Notes under the pieces: generated by a model
Database searches by the model: none
Seen by the model: the letters and a program-made list of their open reading frames with translations, nothing else
Told to the model about the DNA's origin: nothing
Part shown: positions 8,770 to 19,322 of the stretch, in pieces
Layout of the letters: every line of letters starts with the position of its first letter
Numbering within the stretch: position 1 is the stretch's first letter
NCBI RefSeq assembly: GCF_001006285.1
Contig: NZ_LBBT01000147.1
Span: forward strand, 1-64,000
DNA: 64,000 nt
From: Paraclostridium benzoelyticum
GTDB lineage: Bacteria > Bacillota > Clostridia > Peptostreptococcales > Peptostreptococcaceae
Direction: 5' to 3'
Position numbers and translations under genes: made by a program

Positions 8770-10296
8770 ATGTTAAGTATTATAAACTCAAGCACCTTGG
8801 TAGGCATTGAAGGAATAATAGTAGATGTAGAGGTTGATATAACTAATGGAATACCAAGCTTCAATATTGTTGGGCTAGCAGGAGCATCTATAAAAGAATC
8901 TAGAGAGCGGGTAAAGTCTGCGATCTTAAATAGTGGATATAAATTTCCAAACTCAAGACTAGTGGTAAACTTATCTCCAGCAGATATGAAAAAAGAAGGC
9001 GCTTACTTTGATTTACCTATATCTATAGGAATATTAAGAAACTTTATAAATGAAAGTGATGAATACTTAAATGAAAGTTTATTTATAGGAGAACTATCAT
9101 TAGATGGAAAACTAAGAAAAGTAAAAGGTATTTTATCTATAGTTATAAATGCTAAGAATAAGGGTATAAAAAGAGTATTTTTACCCAAAGAAAACGAAAG
9201 AGAAGCTTTATTTGTAAAAGAAATAGAAATAATACCTGTTAAAACATTGAAAGAGTGCATAGGATTTATAAATAAAGAAATAGATATAAAGAAAGAAAAA
9301 TTAAAATTTATTCAAACTAAAGAAAATTATGATGAAGATTTTTCAGATATAAAAGGAAACTATTTTGTAAAAAGAGGAGCAGAAATAGCAGCAGCAGGTA
9401 ATCATAATTTTTTAATGATAGGCCCCCCTGGATCAGGAAAGACTATGATTGCAAAAAGAATGATAACAATACTTCCAAGTATTAATGAAGAAGAAACATT
9501 GGAAGTAAGTAAGATATATAGTGCAGCAGGGCTTTTAAAAGCAAATGAAGGAATTTTTTTAAATAGACCATTTAGATCCCCGCATCACACTGCAACTAAA
9601 CAGGCATTGATAGGAGGTGGTGTTGATGCAAAACCTGGAGAGGTTGTACTAGCGCATAGAGGTATACTTTTCTTAGATGAGATAGCTGAATTTGATAGGA
9701 AAATATTAGAAACACTAAGGCAGCCTATAGAAGATAAGTATATAAATATATCAAGAGTAAAGATGAATTTAAAATATCCATGTAATAGCATGTTTATAGG
9801 AGCTATGAATCCATGCCCATGCGGATACTATATGTCAAATACAGAATGTAAATGTAGTACAAGTGATATAAATAGGTATTTAGGTAAAATTTCAGGGCCG
9901 CTATTAGATAGATTTGATATGTTTATAGAAGTAAACTCTATACCTTATGAAGAATTCAATAGTAATAAAAAAGAAGAGAGTTCAATAGACATAAAACTAA
10001 GAGTAGAAAATGCAAGAAAAATTCAAAAAGATAGATTTAAAAATGATGTTATAGATTTCAATAATGAAATTAAATCTTCTAAATTAAATTTATATTGTAG
10101 GTTAAGTGATGAAGCTGATGAAGTATTGAAGTTAATTTTTAATAAGTATAGGCTAGGAAACAGGAGTTATACAAAGTTAATAAAAACTGCTAGGACTATA
10201 GCTGATTTAGATAATAAAAAATTAATTGAACAAAATCATGTACTAGAGGCATTTTCATTTAGAAAAGCTTACTACAATTATTTTATGGATGAATAA
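8770..10296 (+). CDS. YifB/ComM family Mg-chelatase-like AAA+ ATPase
   Basis: This 508-aa protein has an N-terminal Lon-like (ChlI) domain (residues 1-170) and then an AAA+ module with Walker A GPPGSGKT near residue 219 and Walker B LFLDEIAEF. A cysteine-rich insert (MNPCPCGYY...ECKCS) is typical. ComM homologues act as branch-migration helicases during natural transformation; the role in clostridia is unproven. It lies between yraN and dprA with short gaps, a conserved DNA-processing cluster. Confidence 0.92.
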   Translation: MLSIINSSTLVGIEGIIVDVEVDITNGIPSFNIVGLAGASIKESRERVKSAILNSGYKFPNSRLVVNLSPADMKKEGAYFDLPISIGILRNFINESDEYLNESLFIGELSLDGKLRKVKGILSIVINAKNKGIKRVFLPKENEREALFVKEIEIIPVKTLKECIGFINKEIDIKKEKLKFIQTKENYDEDFSDIKGNYFVKRGAEIAAAGNHNFLMIGPPGSGKTMIAKRMITILPSINEEETLEVSKIYSAAGLLKANEGIFLNRPFRSPHHTATKQALIGGGVDAKPGEVVLAHRGILFLDEIAEFDRKILETLRQPIEDKYINISRVKMNLKYPCNSMFIGAMNPCPCGYYMSNTECKCSTSDINRYLGKISGPLLDRFDMFIEVNSIPYEEFNSNKKEESSIDIKLRVENARKIQKDRFKNDVIDFNNEIKSSKLNLYCRLSDEADEVLKLIFNKYRLGNRSYTKLIKTARTIADLDNKKLIEQNHVLEAFSFRKAYYNYFMDE

Positions 10297-10321
10297 ATAA
10301 GTTTTAATTTAGAGGTGAGTT

Positions 10322-11410
10322 ATGAACAAAAAAGATATATACTTATGGTTATTATCTATAGGAGGTATAGGTAATAAAACTATAGAAAAAATTGAAGACA
10401 GTGTAGATAATATTGAGCAACTTATGGACCTACCAGATAAAGATATACTAAAAATTGAAAATTTAAATTTAAATATTAAACAGAATATAGTAAAATATAA
10501 AAGTCGTGCTTATATAGATTCGCTAAAAGAGGATTTATATAAACATGGGGTAAGCTATATAGGAAAGAATGAGAGTACATACCCCTCTAAATTAAGACAT
10601 ATTTACAATGCTCCTAGTGTACTTTTTTACAAAGGAGATATAAATCAATTAGACAAGTTATCTTTAGCTATGGTAGGATCTAGAAAACCTACATCTTATG
10701 GGATTTGGTGCGCTCAAAGTTTAAGTGAAAAATTATCTAACTATAATATAAACATAGTAAGCGGTATGGCTATGGGAATAGATGAGCACTCACATAAAGG
10801 TTGCATTAAAGGATCATCAAAGACTATAGCTGTGTTAGGATCAAGCGTAGAGAATCCACTTCCTAAGAAAAATCTTAATCTATCTAATAAAATATTAGAA
10901 GAGGGAGGCCTTTTAGTATCAGAATATAATGTAGGACATCCTGTTGCTCCATCAAATTATCCAGCTAGAAACAGAATAATAAGTGGACTAAGTGATGGAG
11001 TTATAGTAGTAGAGGCAACAAAGAAAAGTGGAGCTTTGATAACCGTTGACTTTGCACTTGAACAAGGTAAAAACGTTTTTGCAATTCCGGGTAATATTAA
11101 CTCTGATATGAGTAAAGGTTGTCATATGATAATAAAAGATGGTGCAAAGCTTGTTGATGATATAGAAGATATAATAAATGAATATAATTTAAAAAAATTT
11201 AATAAAATAGCTAATGATAGCAATAGCAATGGATTAACATATGTACAGCAAAGCATTTTTGATATTATTGAAACAAAAGGAAGCTTGCATATAGATAGAA
11301 TTTGTGATTATACTAATATGAATATACAAGATATAAATTGCATTTTAAATATGCTTGAAATAGAAGGTAAGATAATAGAAATGCGAAACAAGATATATAG
11401 TGTAAAATAA
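10322..11410 (+). CDS. dprA: DNA-processing protein DprA
   Basis: DprA binds incoming single-stranded DNA and loads RecA. The Rossmann-like core includes MVGSRKPTSYG, VSGMAMGIDEHSHKG, VLGSSVENPLPKKN and FAIPGNI. It is flanked by an N-terminal SAM-like segment and a C-terminal winged-helix DML1-like domain. At 362 aa it is the full family length. AGAGGTGA precedes the ATG. Confidence 0.95.
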   Translation: MNKKDIYLWLLSIGGIGNKTIEKIEDSVDNIEQLMDLPDKDILKIENLNLNIKQNIVKYKSRAYIDSLKEDLYKHGVSYIGKNESTYPSKLRHIYNAPSVLFYKGDINQLDKLSLAMVGSRKPTSYGIWCAQSLSEKLSNYNINIVSGMAMGIDEHSHKGCIKGSSKTIAVLGSSVENPLPKKNLNLSNKILEEGGLLVSEYNVGHPVAPSNYPARNRIISGLSDGVIVVEATKKSGALITVDFALEQGKNVFAIPGNINSDMSKGCHMIIKDGAKLVDDIEDIINEYNLKKFNKIANDSNSNGLTYVQQSIFDIIETKGSLHIDRICDYTNMNIQDINCILNMLEIEGKIIEMRNKIYSVK

Positions 11411-11431
11411 AAATTGTGGGGGTGTGGATAT

Positions 11432-13525
11432 ATGGCAAAAAGCTTAGTCATCGTTGAGTCGCCTGCAAAAGCTAAAACCATAGAAAAATTTTTAGGAAAA
11501 AGTCATTATACAGTAAAGGCATCTGTAGGGCATATAAGAGATTTACCTAAGAGTAAATTAGGAGTAGATATAGAGAATAATTTCGAACCTCAGTATATAA
11601 ATATAAGAGGTAAAGGGGATGTAATAAAGGAATTAAAAAAAGAAGCTAAAAAAGCGAAACAAGTTTTTCTAGCAACCGACCCCGATAGAGAAGGAGAAGC
11701 TATATCTTGGCATCTATCACATATATTATCATTGGATGAAACTGAAAATTGTAGAATTGAATTCAATGAAATAACTAAAGATGCTATAAAAAAAGCTATA
11801 AAAAGTCCTAGAAATATTAAACTAGATTTAGTAGATGCGCAGCAGGCAAGACGTGTTCTAGATAGATTATTAGGATACCAAATAAGTCCTATACTTTGGC
11901 AAAAAGTTAGAAAAGGGCTTAGTGCAGGTAGAGTTCAATCTGTTACGACAAAATTGATATGTGATAGAGAGAAAGAAATAGAAGCTTTTGATCCAAAAGA
12001 ATACTGGACTATAGAATTAGATGCTAAAACAAAAGAAGGTAAGGATGTTACCTTAAAATTCTATGGAGAAAACGATAAGAAGGTAGAACTTGAAAACGAA
12101 GGTCAAGTAAATGAAATACTAGACAGAATAAAAGGTAAAGATTTAACAGTAGATAAAATAGAGTCAAAATCAAGAAGGAAATCAGCTCCTAAGCCATTTA
12201 CAACAAGTATGTTACAACAAGAAGCTGCAAATAAGCTTGGTTTTACAACTAAGAAAACTATGATGGTAGCACAAGAATTATATGAAGGTGTAGACATAGA
12301 AGGAGAAGGAACTCTAGGTTTAATTTCATATATAAGAACTGATTCAAAGAGAATATCAGAAGAAGCTAAAGAAAAAGCTAAAGAATTTATATTAGAAGAA
12401 TATAGTGATAAATACTATAAATTTGAAGAAAATAAAAAAGCTAAAGCTGAGTCTAAAAAAGTTCAAGATGCTCATGAGGCAATAAGACCTACATCTGTAG
12501 ATAGAACACCGATTAGTATAAAAGCCTCTCTAAGTAGAGATCAATATAAGTTATACGATTTAATATGGAGAAGATTTGTTGCAAGTCAAATGGAAGACTC
12601 TGTGTTTGATACTTTAAACTTAACTTGCAAAGTAGATAATTTAGTATTTAAGGCTACAGGATCAAAATTAAAATTTGATGGATATACTAAAGTATATAAC
12701 TTTACAGATAGAGAAGATAAGATTATTCCAACTGTTCACGAAAAAGACTTATTATCATCACAAGAAGTTAGACACTCTCAACATTTTACTCAACCGCCAG
12801 CTAGATACACAGAAGCTAGCTTAGTAAAAACTTTAGAAGAATTAGGTATAGGAAGACCATCTACTTATGCACCAACAATAGCTACTATATTAAATAGAGA
12901 ATATGTTGAAAAAAATGCATCTAGCTTATGTCCAACTGAGCTAGGAAAAATAGTTACTAATATACTAGAAGAAAACTTCCAAAAATTTGTTGATGTAGAT
13001 TTTACAGCACAGATGGAAAATATGTTAGATGATGTTGCAGAGGGAGACACATATTGGAAAGAAGTTGTAGCAGATGTGTATGCACCATTAAAAGAGGCTA
13101 TAGAAGTAGCAATTGAAAATATTGAAAAAGTAAACATGGATGAAGAAACTGATGAAATTTGTGAAAACTGTGGATCTAACATGGTTATAAAATATGGAAG
13201 ATTTGGTAAGTTTATAGCTTGTAAAAACTATCCAGAATGTAAGACAACTAAGCCACTAGTAAATAAAGTAGGCGTAAAATGTCCTAAATGTGGAAAAGGT
13301 GATATAATTCTTAGAAAATCAAAAAAAGGTAAGGCCTTTTATGGATGTTCGAATTATCCAGAATGTGATTTTATATCATGGAATAAACCTACTGGAGAAT
13401 TATGTAGTGAATGTAATTCATATTTAATTGAGAAGGTAACAAAATCAGAAACTAAGGTAATTTGCTCTAATAAAGAGTGTAAAAAAGAGAAAAATTTAGA
13501 AAATAATGATAAAAGCAATGAATAA
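11432..13525 (+). CDS. topA: DNA topoisomerase I
   Basis: Type IA topoisomerase that relaxes negative supercoils. It starts with the Toprim segment KSLVIVESPAKAKTIEKFLG. TDPDREGEAISWH supplies the metal-binding acidic residues, and the catalytic tyrosine is in SYIRTDS. The C-terminus has three topoisomerase zinc fingers, each built on CxxC...CxxxxxC patterns. The ATG at 11432 follows a GGGGGTG ribosome site; a TTG 18 bases earlier in frame is less likely. The length is 697 aa. Confidence 0.96.
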   Translation: MAKSLVIVESPAKAKTIEKFLGKSHYTVKASVGHIRDLPKSKLGVDIENNFEPQYINIRGKGDVIKELKKEAKKAKQVFLATDPDREGEAISWHLSHILSLDETENCRIEFNEITKDAIKKAIKSPRNIKLDLVDAQQARRVLDRLLGYQISPILWQKVRKGLSAGRVQSVTTKLICDREKEIEAFDPKEYWTIELDAKTKEGKDVTLKFYGENDKKVELENEGQVNEILDRIKGKDLTVDKIESKSRRKSAPKPFTTSMLQQEAANKLGFTTKKTMMVAQELYEGVDIEGEGTLGLISYIRTDSKRISEEAKEKAKEFILEEYSDKYYKFEENKKAKAESKKVQDAHEAIRPTSVDRTPISIKASLSRDQYKLYDLIWRRFVASQMEDSVFDTLNLTCKVDNLVFKATGSKLKFDGYTKVYNFTDREDKIIPTVHEKDLLSSQEVRHSQHFTQPPARYTEASLVKTLEELGIGRPSTYAPTIATILNREYVEKNASSLCPTELGKIVTNILEENFQKFVDVDFTAQMENMLDDVAEGDTYWKEVVADVYAPLKEAIEVAIENIEKVNMDEETDEICENCGSNMVIKYGRFGKFIACKNYPECKTTKPLVNKVGVKCPKCGKGDIILRKSKKGKAFYGCSNYPECDFISWNKPTGELCSECNSYLIEKVTKSETKVICSNKECKKEKNLENNDKSNE

Positions 13526-13673
13526 TGTAAAATAATGTGTCTAAAACCAATTTATAGTATTGAAAAAGATTTGAAATTATGATAATATGACAGTGCTAAA
13601 GTAAGAACGTTAAAATAATATAAATGTATTAAGGGTATAAAAGTGGCCAAACTTCATGAGGAGATGATAATAG

Positions 13674-14456
13674 ATGGCAAGCGAAATGCTAGAAAAAACA
13701 CGAAAAATTAACAAAACATTACAAACTAGTGGTGGAAGTAATGTGTCATTTAATTTATTAGCTGAAGCATTAGGTGAAGTTTTAAGTTCGAATGCTTATG
13801 TTGTAAGTACTAAAGGTAAAATATTAGGTGTTTACCTTAACGTTGAAAAAGACAGCTCAGTTATAGAAGATGAAAAAACACATAAAAAGATGTTCCCAGA
13901 AGCATATTCAAAAAATATATTAAAAATAAACGAAACAAAAGAAAACTTAACTGGGACAGAAATGATAGAACTTCTTCCATACGAAGAAGATAGAAAAGAA
14001 AAATATTTAACAATAGTTCCAATATTATGTAGTGGACAAAGATTAGGTACATTAATACTTGCGAGATACGATCAAATGTTTACAGATGACGACTTAGTAA
14101 TAGCAGAATATAGTGCAACGGTTATAGGGCTTGAAATATTAAGATCTATAGGTGAAGAGCTAGAAGAAGAAATGAGAAAGAAAGCTGTAGTTCAAATGGC
14201 TATAGGAACATTATCATATTCTGAATTAGAAGCTGTAGAGCATATATTCGAAGAATTAAGCGGAAGAGAAGGACTACTTGTTGCAAGTAAAATTGCAGAT
14301 AGAGTCGGAATAACAAGATCTGTAATAGTAAATGCACTAAGAAAGTTTGAAAGTGCAGGGGTTATAGAATCTAGATCGCTAGGAATGAAAGGAACTCATA
14401 TAAAAGTTCTTAACGACAAATTAATAGAAGAATTAGAAAAGTTAAAGTCTAATTAA
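13674..14456 (+). CDS. codY: GTP- and BCAA-sensing transcriptional repressor CodY
   Basis: This 260-aa global regulator has an N-terminal GAF domain that binds isoleucine, leucine or valine (about residues 1-155) and a C-terminal winged helix-turn-helix ([24 protein letters not shown]). It follows topA, as is usual in Firmicutes. A strong terminator follows. It would act on the CodY-like box at brnQ in this same window and probably on the amino-acid fermentation genes, although I see no clear second box. Confidence 0.97.
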   Translation: MASEMLEKTRKINKTLQTSGGSNVSFNLLAEALGEVLSSNAYVVSTKGKILGVYLNVEKDSSVIEDEKTHKKMFPEAYSKNILKINETKENLTGTEMIELLPYEEDRKEKYLTIVPILCSGQRLGTLILARYDQMFTDDDLVIAEYSATVIGLEILRSIGEELEEEMRKKAVVQMAIGTLSYSELEAVEHIFEELSGREGLLVASKIADRVGITRSVIVNALRKFESAGVIESRSLGMKGTHIKVLNDKLIEELEKLKSN

Positions 14457-14461
14457 TCATA

Positions 14462-14502
14462 AAAAATAAGACATCCAGAAGGATGTCTTATTTTTTTTTC
14501 AT
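14462..14502 (+). terminator. Terminator of codY
   Basis: AATAAGACATCC, a short loop and GGATGTCTTATT followed by T9 form a textbook intrinsic terminator. Confidence 0.92.
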
Positions 14503-14566
14503 AAATAATCATTAAATCTAACTAATTGTAATATGTATTAATATACAAGTATTTAGGAGGGATTTA

Positions 14567-15814
14567 ATGATTACGTCAATGGCGGCTAAACATGCTATTT
14601 GGCCACAAGAAGAAGATATGATATTTAACTTGTCTAAAAGGGCACAAATATGTGAAAAAGAAAAGGGAAAAGAAAATGTTATAAATGCTACTATAGGAGC
14701 ACTTATGGATGATGAGGGAAACCTTATAACTTTAAAATCAGTTTATGATGAATATAAAAACTTAGATAACAAACAAATAGCGGCATACGCTCAAATTGCA
14801 GGGCAAAGCGACTATATAGAAGCAGTAAAAAAAGCTTGTTTTAAAGAATTTATGCCAAACAGCAGTATAAGAGTAGTTGCATCTCCAGGAGGGTCTGGAT
14901 CTATAAAGTTAGCAGTTTTTAATTATACAGAAAATCAAGAAACTATACTTGTACCAGATTGGTATTGGGGACCATATAAAATTATTTGCGAAGAGATAAA
15001 TAGAAATATTACAAACTATGAGTTATTTAATAAAGAAGGAAATTTTAATTTTGAATCATTTAAAAAGCAATTTATGGATTTATCAAAAAAACAAGATAGA
15101 ATTTTTTCTATATTTAATACACCCGCTCATAATCCAACTGGATATACAGTTTCTGATGAAGAATGGGACAAAATACTGAATTTATGTAAGCAAACTGTAA
15201 AAGACACAAATAAAAAAATAACTTTATTTGTAGATGTAGCATACATAGATTTTTCAGGTAAAGGAGCTAATGACACTAGAAGATTTTTCAAAAAGTTTGA
15301 AAACCTACCTGAAAATATATTGATAATTATAGGATTTAGTATGTCGAAAGGATATACGGCATATGGAATGAGAAGTGGGGCTTGCTTATGTGTATCTAGT
15401 AATAAAGACATAGCTGATGAGTTTTATTACTCATGTTCACATTCTGCAAGAGCAAATTGGTCAAATTGCAATAGAGGAGCTATGGAGTTATTAACAAGAA
15501 TTATAAATGATGAAGAAAAGCTAAAAAGATATGAAGATGAAAAAAATTCATATAAATCAGTTTTAAAAGAAAGAGCTAAAGCATTTGTAGATGAAGCTAG
15601 AGATATAGGGTTAGATATACTTCCATATAGAGATGGATTCTTTGTAAGTATACCTTGTAAAAATCCTATAAAAGTATGTGAAAAAGCCATAGAAAGTAAT
15701 TTATATACTATACCATTAAAAATGGGAGTAAGATTTGCTGTATGTGCTGTAAATAAAGAAAAGTGTAAGATTGCACCTAGAATCTTAAAAGAAGCAATTG
15801 ACCTAGTTGATTAA
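14567..15814 (+). CDS. Class I/II aminotransferase (PLP-dependent)
   Basis: This 415-aa fold-type I aminotransferase has the PLP Schiff-base lysine at K261 in SMSKGYTAYGMR. It also has the NTPAHNPTGY loop and LFVDVAYIDF. Together with iorA, iorB and buk directly downstream it would start the oxidative Stickland branch by turning an amino acid, probably aromatic or branched-chain, into a 2-oxo acid. The family alone does not fix the substrate. AGGAGGG lies 8 bases before the ATG. Its end overlaps a possible upstream extension of iorA. Confidence 0.85.
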   Translation: MITSMAAKHAIWPQEEDMIFNLSKRAQICEKEKGKENVINATIGALMDDEGNLITLKSVYDEYKNLDNKQIAAYAQIAGQSDYIEAVKKACFKEFMPNSSIRVVASPGGSGSIKLAVFNYTENQETILVPDWYWGPYKIICEEINRNITNYELFNKEGNFNFESFKKQFMDLSKKQDRIFSIFNTPAHNPTGYTVSDEEWDKILNLCKQTVKDTNKKITLFVDVAYIDFSGKGANDTRRFFKKFENLPENILIIIGFSMSKGYTAYGMRSGACLCVSSNKDIADEFYYSCSHSARANWSNCNRGAMELLTRIINDEEKLKRYEDEKNSYKSVLKERAKAFVDEARDIGLDILPYRDGFFVSIPCKNPIKVCEKAIESNLYTIPLKMGVRFAVCAVNKEKCKIAPRILKEAIDLVD

Positions 15815-15860
15815 ATTTAAAGTAGAAAAACTTAAGGATTATAAAAATAGGGGGATAAAA

Positions 15861-17645
15861 ATGAAACTATTAATGACTGGAAATGAAGCAATAGCTCGTG
15901 GAGTTTATGAAGCAGGAGTTAAGTATGCATCTGCGTACCCAGGAACTCCAAGTACTGAGATTTTAGAAAATGTAGCTACATACAAAGATAGCATATTAGC
16001 AGAATGGGCACCAAATGAAAAAGTAGCACTTGAAGCAAGTATAGGAGGTTCTATAGCTGGAGCTAGGACTCTAGCGTGTATGAAACATGTAGGGGTTAAT
16101 GTAGCAGCAGACCCACTATTTACTTTTGCATATACCGGCGTAAATGGAGGATTAGTATTAGTTTCAGCTGACGAGCCAGGAATGCATTCGTCTCAAAATG
16201 AACAAGATAATAGAAATTATGCTAAGTTTGCAAAAATAGCTTTGTTTGAACCATCAACTAGTCAAGAAGCTAAAGATATGTTAAAAGAAGCTTATAGTGT
16301 AAGTGAAGAATTTGATACTCCGGTTTTATATAGAGTGACAACTAGATTATGTCACTCAAAAGGTATAGTAAATTGTTCAGAAAGAGAAGAAGTAGAAGTA
16401 AAAAATTATGTAAAAGATGTACAAAAACGAGTTACTGTTCCAGCGTACTCTAAAGGTCTTAGAATTAAAGTTGAAGAGAGATTAAATAAGTTAAAAATAT
16501 ACTCAAATAAAACTGATTTAAACTACATAGAACTAAATAGCGAAGATATAGGAATAATAGCTAGTGGTGTTTGCTATAACTATGCAAAAGAAGTATTTAA
16601 AGATAATGTATCATATTTAAAATTAGGGTTTACAAATCCATTGCCAGATGTAAAAATAAAAAAATTTGCTAGCAAAGTTAAGAAGATATATGTAATAGAA
16701 GAAAATGATAGATTTATAGAAGATCAAGTAAAAGCTATGGGAATCGATGTAATAGGAAAAGATATATTCCCATACACAGGAGAAATGACTCCAGATGTAA
16801 TAAGAAAGGTTATGTTAGGTGAAGAGAAAAAAACTATAGAATATAATGAAGATTTAGTAGTTGGAAGACCTCCAACATTATGTTCAGGATGTCCACATAG
16901 AGGATTTTTCTATGAAATAGGAAAGAGAAAAAATGTTATGGTTTCAGGAGATATAGGCTGTTATTCACTAGGTTTTGCAAGTCCATACAATGCATTAGAT
17001 TCAATAGTATGTATGGGAGCAAGTTTAAGTGTAGGCCATGGAGCACAACAAGTGTTTAATATGAAAGAAAATAATAACATGAGAGTAGTTGGAGTTTTAG
17101 GAGACTCTACATTCTTCCATACTGGAATAAACTCACTTATAGATATAGCATACAACCAAAGTAATGCAATATCTGTAATTTTAGATAACAGAATAACAGG
17201 TATGACAGGTCATCAACAAAATCCTGGAACAGGATATACATTACAAGGAAAAGAAGTAAAAGAATTAGATATTGAAAAATTAGTTTTAGCTTGCGGTATA
17301 AATCATATAAGAACAATAGATCCAAATAACTTAAAAGAAGTAAATGATGCACTAGATTGGGCACTTAAACTAGATGAGCCTAGCGTTATAATAACAAGAT
17401 GGCCATGTGTACTTAAAAAGTTTTCTAAAGAAGATAAAGAAGAGTTTAAAGGCGCATTCAAGCAAAAATGTAATGTAGATAAAGATTTATGTATAGGCTG
17501 TAAGCTATGTATAAAATCTGGCTGTCCATCTATATCATTTGATAAAGAAACTAAAAAAGCATGTATTGAAAAAACTAGCTGTGTAGGATGTGAAGTATGT
17601 TCACAAATATGTCCAAAACAAGCTATATATAAGGGGGATAAATAA
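15861..17645 (+). CDS. iorA: Indolepyruvate ferredoxin oxidoreductase, alpha subunit
   Basis: This TPP- and Fe-S-dependent subunit oxidatively decarboxylates aryl 2-oxo acids (indolepyruvate, phenylpyruvate) to the acyl-CoA and reduces ferredoxin. The N-terminal pyrimidine-binding domain begins at MKLLMTGNEAIARG. The TPP domain includes CSGCPHRG and GDIGCYSLG. The C-terminal tail (last ~55 residues) has two ferredoxin motifs, CIGCKLC...C and CVGCEVC...C. I chose the ATG at 15861 after AGGGGG; an in-frame start 54 bases earlier has no ribosome site. 594 aa. Confidence 0.94.
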   Translation: MKLLMTGNEAIARGVYEAGVKYASAYPGTPSTEILENVATYKDSILAEWAPNEKVALEASIGGSIAGARTLACMKHVGVNVAADPLFTFAYTGVNGGLVLVSADEPGMHSSQNEQDNRNYAKFAKIALFEPSTSQEAKDMLKEAYSVSEEFDTPVLYRVTTRLCHSKGIVNCSEREEVEVKNYVKDVQKRVTVPAYSKGLRIKVEERLNKLKIYSNKTDLNYIELNSEDIGIIASGVCYNYAKEVFKDNVSYLKLGFTNPLPDVKIKKFASKVKKIYVIEENDRFIEDQVKAMGIDVIGKDIFPYTGEMTPDVIRKVMLGEEKKTIEYNEDLVVGRPPTLCSGCPHRGFFYEIGKRKNVMVSGDIGCYSLGFASPYNALDSIVCMGASLSVGHGAQQVFNMKENNNMRVVGVLGDSTFFHTGINSLIDIAYNQSNAISVILDNRITGMTGHQQNPGTGYTLQGKEVKELDIEKLVLACGINHIRTIDPNNLKEVNDALDWALKLDEPSVIITRWPCVLKKFSKEDKEEFKGAFKQKCNVDKDLCIGCKLCIKSGCPSISFDKETKKACIEKTSCVGCEVCSQICPKQAIYKGDK

Positions 17646-18224
17646 ATGACAAAGAGCGTACTTTTAGTTGGAGTTGGGGGTCAAGGTACTATACTTGCGA
17701 GCAAGCTTCTAACAATTGGTCTTATGGAATCAGGATATGATGTAAGGATGAGTGAAATACATGGGATGAGTCAGCGTGGTGGATCTGTATCTTCTCAAGT
17801 TAGATATGGTGATAAAGTTTATTCTCCAGTTATAGAAAAAGGCGGAGCTGATATTTTAGTATCATTTGAAAAAATGGAAGCATTAAGATGGTTAGAGTAC
17901 TTAAAAGATAATGGGAAAATAATAGTCAATGACTATCAAATAAATTCAATGCCAATATTAAATGGAAAAGCTGAATACAAAGGAAATGAAATAAGTGAAG
18001 AATTATTAAGAGTTGGAGCCAAATTAATAAATGCATCAAAGAGTGCTATTGAACTTGGAAATCCAAAAACGATGAATATAATTTTACTTGGAAGCTTAGT
18101 GAAATCTATGAACCTTGAACATATTGACTGGAATCAAATTATAAGTGATAATGTAAAAAAGGAGTTTGTTGACATAAATATAGAAGCATTTAAAGTAGGA
18201 ATGAATTTAGTCAAAGGGGAGTAG
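17646..18224 (+). CDS. iorB: Indolepyruvate ferredoxin oxidoreductase, beta subunit
   Basis: This 192-aa gamma/POR-type domain subunit partners IorA. It has the typical opening LLVGVGGQGTILASKLL and the MSQRGGSVSSQVRYG loop. The start codon directly abuts the iorA stop codon, so the two are translationally coupled. Ferredoxin reduced by the pair could feed Rnf or hydrogenase elsewhere in the genome. Confidence 0.94.
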   Translation: MTKSVLLVGVGGQGTILASKLLTIGLMESGYDVRMSEIHGMSQRGGSVSSQVRYGDKVYSPVIEKGGADILVSFEKMEALRWLEYLKDNGKIIVNDYQINSMPILNGKAEYKGNEISEELLRVGAKLINASKSAIELGNPKTMNIILLGSLVKSMNLEHIDWNQIISDNVKKEFVDINIEAFKVGMNLVKGE

Positions 18225-18227
18225 TTT

Positions 18228-19319
18228 ATGGGATACAAAATATTAGCGATTAATCCAGGTTCAACATCTACTAAAATTGCAGTATATGAAGATGAAAATA
18301 TGCTTTTTTCAAAAAGTATAAATCATAGTGCAAGTGAATTAGAAAAGTATAATAGTATAACTGATCAGTTTGAAATGAGAAAAGAAAAAATTTTAAATAT
18401 CCTCGAGGAAAACGATTTTAAAAAAGAAGGATTAGATTCTATAGTTGGAAGAGGTGGGATACTTCCGCCTGTAAAATCAGGAGCTTATTTAGTAAATGAT
18501 GCTATGGTAGATAGGTTGAAGAATAAACCTATAATAGAACATGCATCAAACTTAGGAGCGCTTATTTCTTATGAAATAGCTAAAGAAATAGGAGTAAATG
18601 CATATATATACGATAGTGTAGCAGTTGATGAATTAGATGATGTAGCTAGAGTATTAGGGTTTCCAGAAATAAAGAGAAATTGTTTGAGTCATGCATTAAA
18701 TTCAAGAGCTATGGCTATTAAATTTTCAAAGGAAAAAAATAGAGATTATAAAGATATGAATTTAATAGTAGCACATCTTGGAGGAGGAATAACTATAGCT
18801 GCACATAAAAATGGGCACATGGTAGATGTAGTTTCTGATGACGAGGGTCCATTTTCTCCAGAAAGAAGTGGAAGAATACCTGTTAAAAAGGTTGTAGATA
18901 TGTGCTTTAGTGGTAAATATACTCAAAAAGAAATGATGAAAAAAATTAGAGGAAAAGGTGGAATAGTAGGGCATTTAAATACTGTAGACATTAGAGAAGT
19001 TGAACAAATGATTGAAAACGGTGATGAAAAAGCTAAATTAATATATGAAGCTTTAATTTACCAAGTTGCAAAGGGAATTGGGGAGTTATCTACAGTTTTA
19101 GATGGAGATGTGGATGCAATTATTTTAACTGGAGGAATTGCATACTCTAAAAATTTAACTAAAAAACTAAGTGATAAAGTAAGATTTATTGCACCAGTAA
19201 CTGTACTAGCAGGAGAAAATGAGTTAGAAGCTCTTTCTTATGGAGCGTTAAGAATTTTAAAAGGCGAAGAGAATTATAGAGAATATGAAGAACTAATCGA
19301 AGATTTAAGTTTCAATTAA
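18228..19319 (+). CDS. buk: Butyrate kinase family acyl kinase
   Basis: This 363-aa ASKHA-fold kinase converts an acyl phosphate plus ADP into the acid and ATP. Motifs are INPGSTSTK at the N-terminus, AHLGGGITIAAH in the middle and LTGGIAYS near the end. It starts 3 bases after iorB, so it belongs to the same operon. The acid may therefore be an aryl-acetate or branched-chain acid rather than butyrate, which is inference. No phosphotransacylase gene is present beside it. Confidence 0.9.
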   Translation: MGYKILAINPGSTSTKIAVYEDENMLFSKSINHSASELEKYNSITDQFEMRKEKILNILEENDFKKEGLDSIVGRGGILPPVKSGAYLVNDAMVDRLKNKPIIEHASNLGALISYEIAKEIGVNAYIYDSVAVDELDDVARVLGFPEIKRNCLSHALNSRAMAIKFSKEKNRDYKDMNLIVAHLGGGITIAAHKNGHMVDVVSDDEGPFSPERSGRIPVKKVVDMCFSGKYTQKEMMKKIRGKGGIVGHLNTVDIREVEQMIENGDEKAKLIYEALIYQVAKGIGELSTVLDGDVDAIILTGGIAYSKNLTKKLSDKVRFIAPVTVLAGENELEALSYGALRILKGEENYREYEELIEDLSFN

Positions 19320-19322
19320 AAT

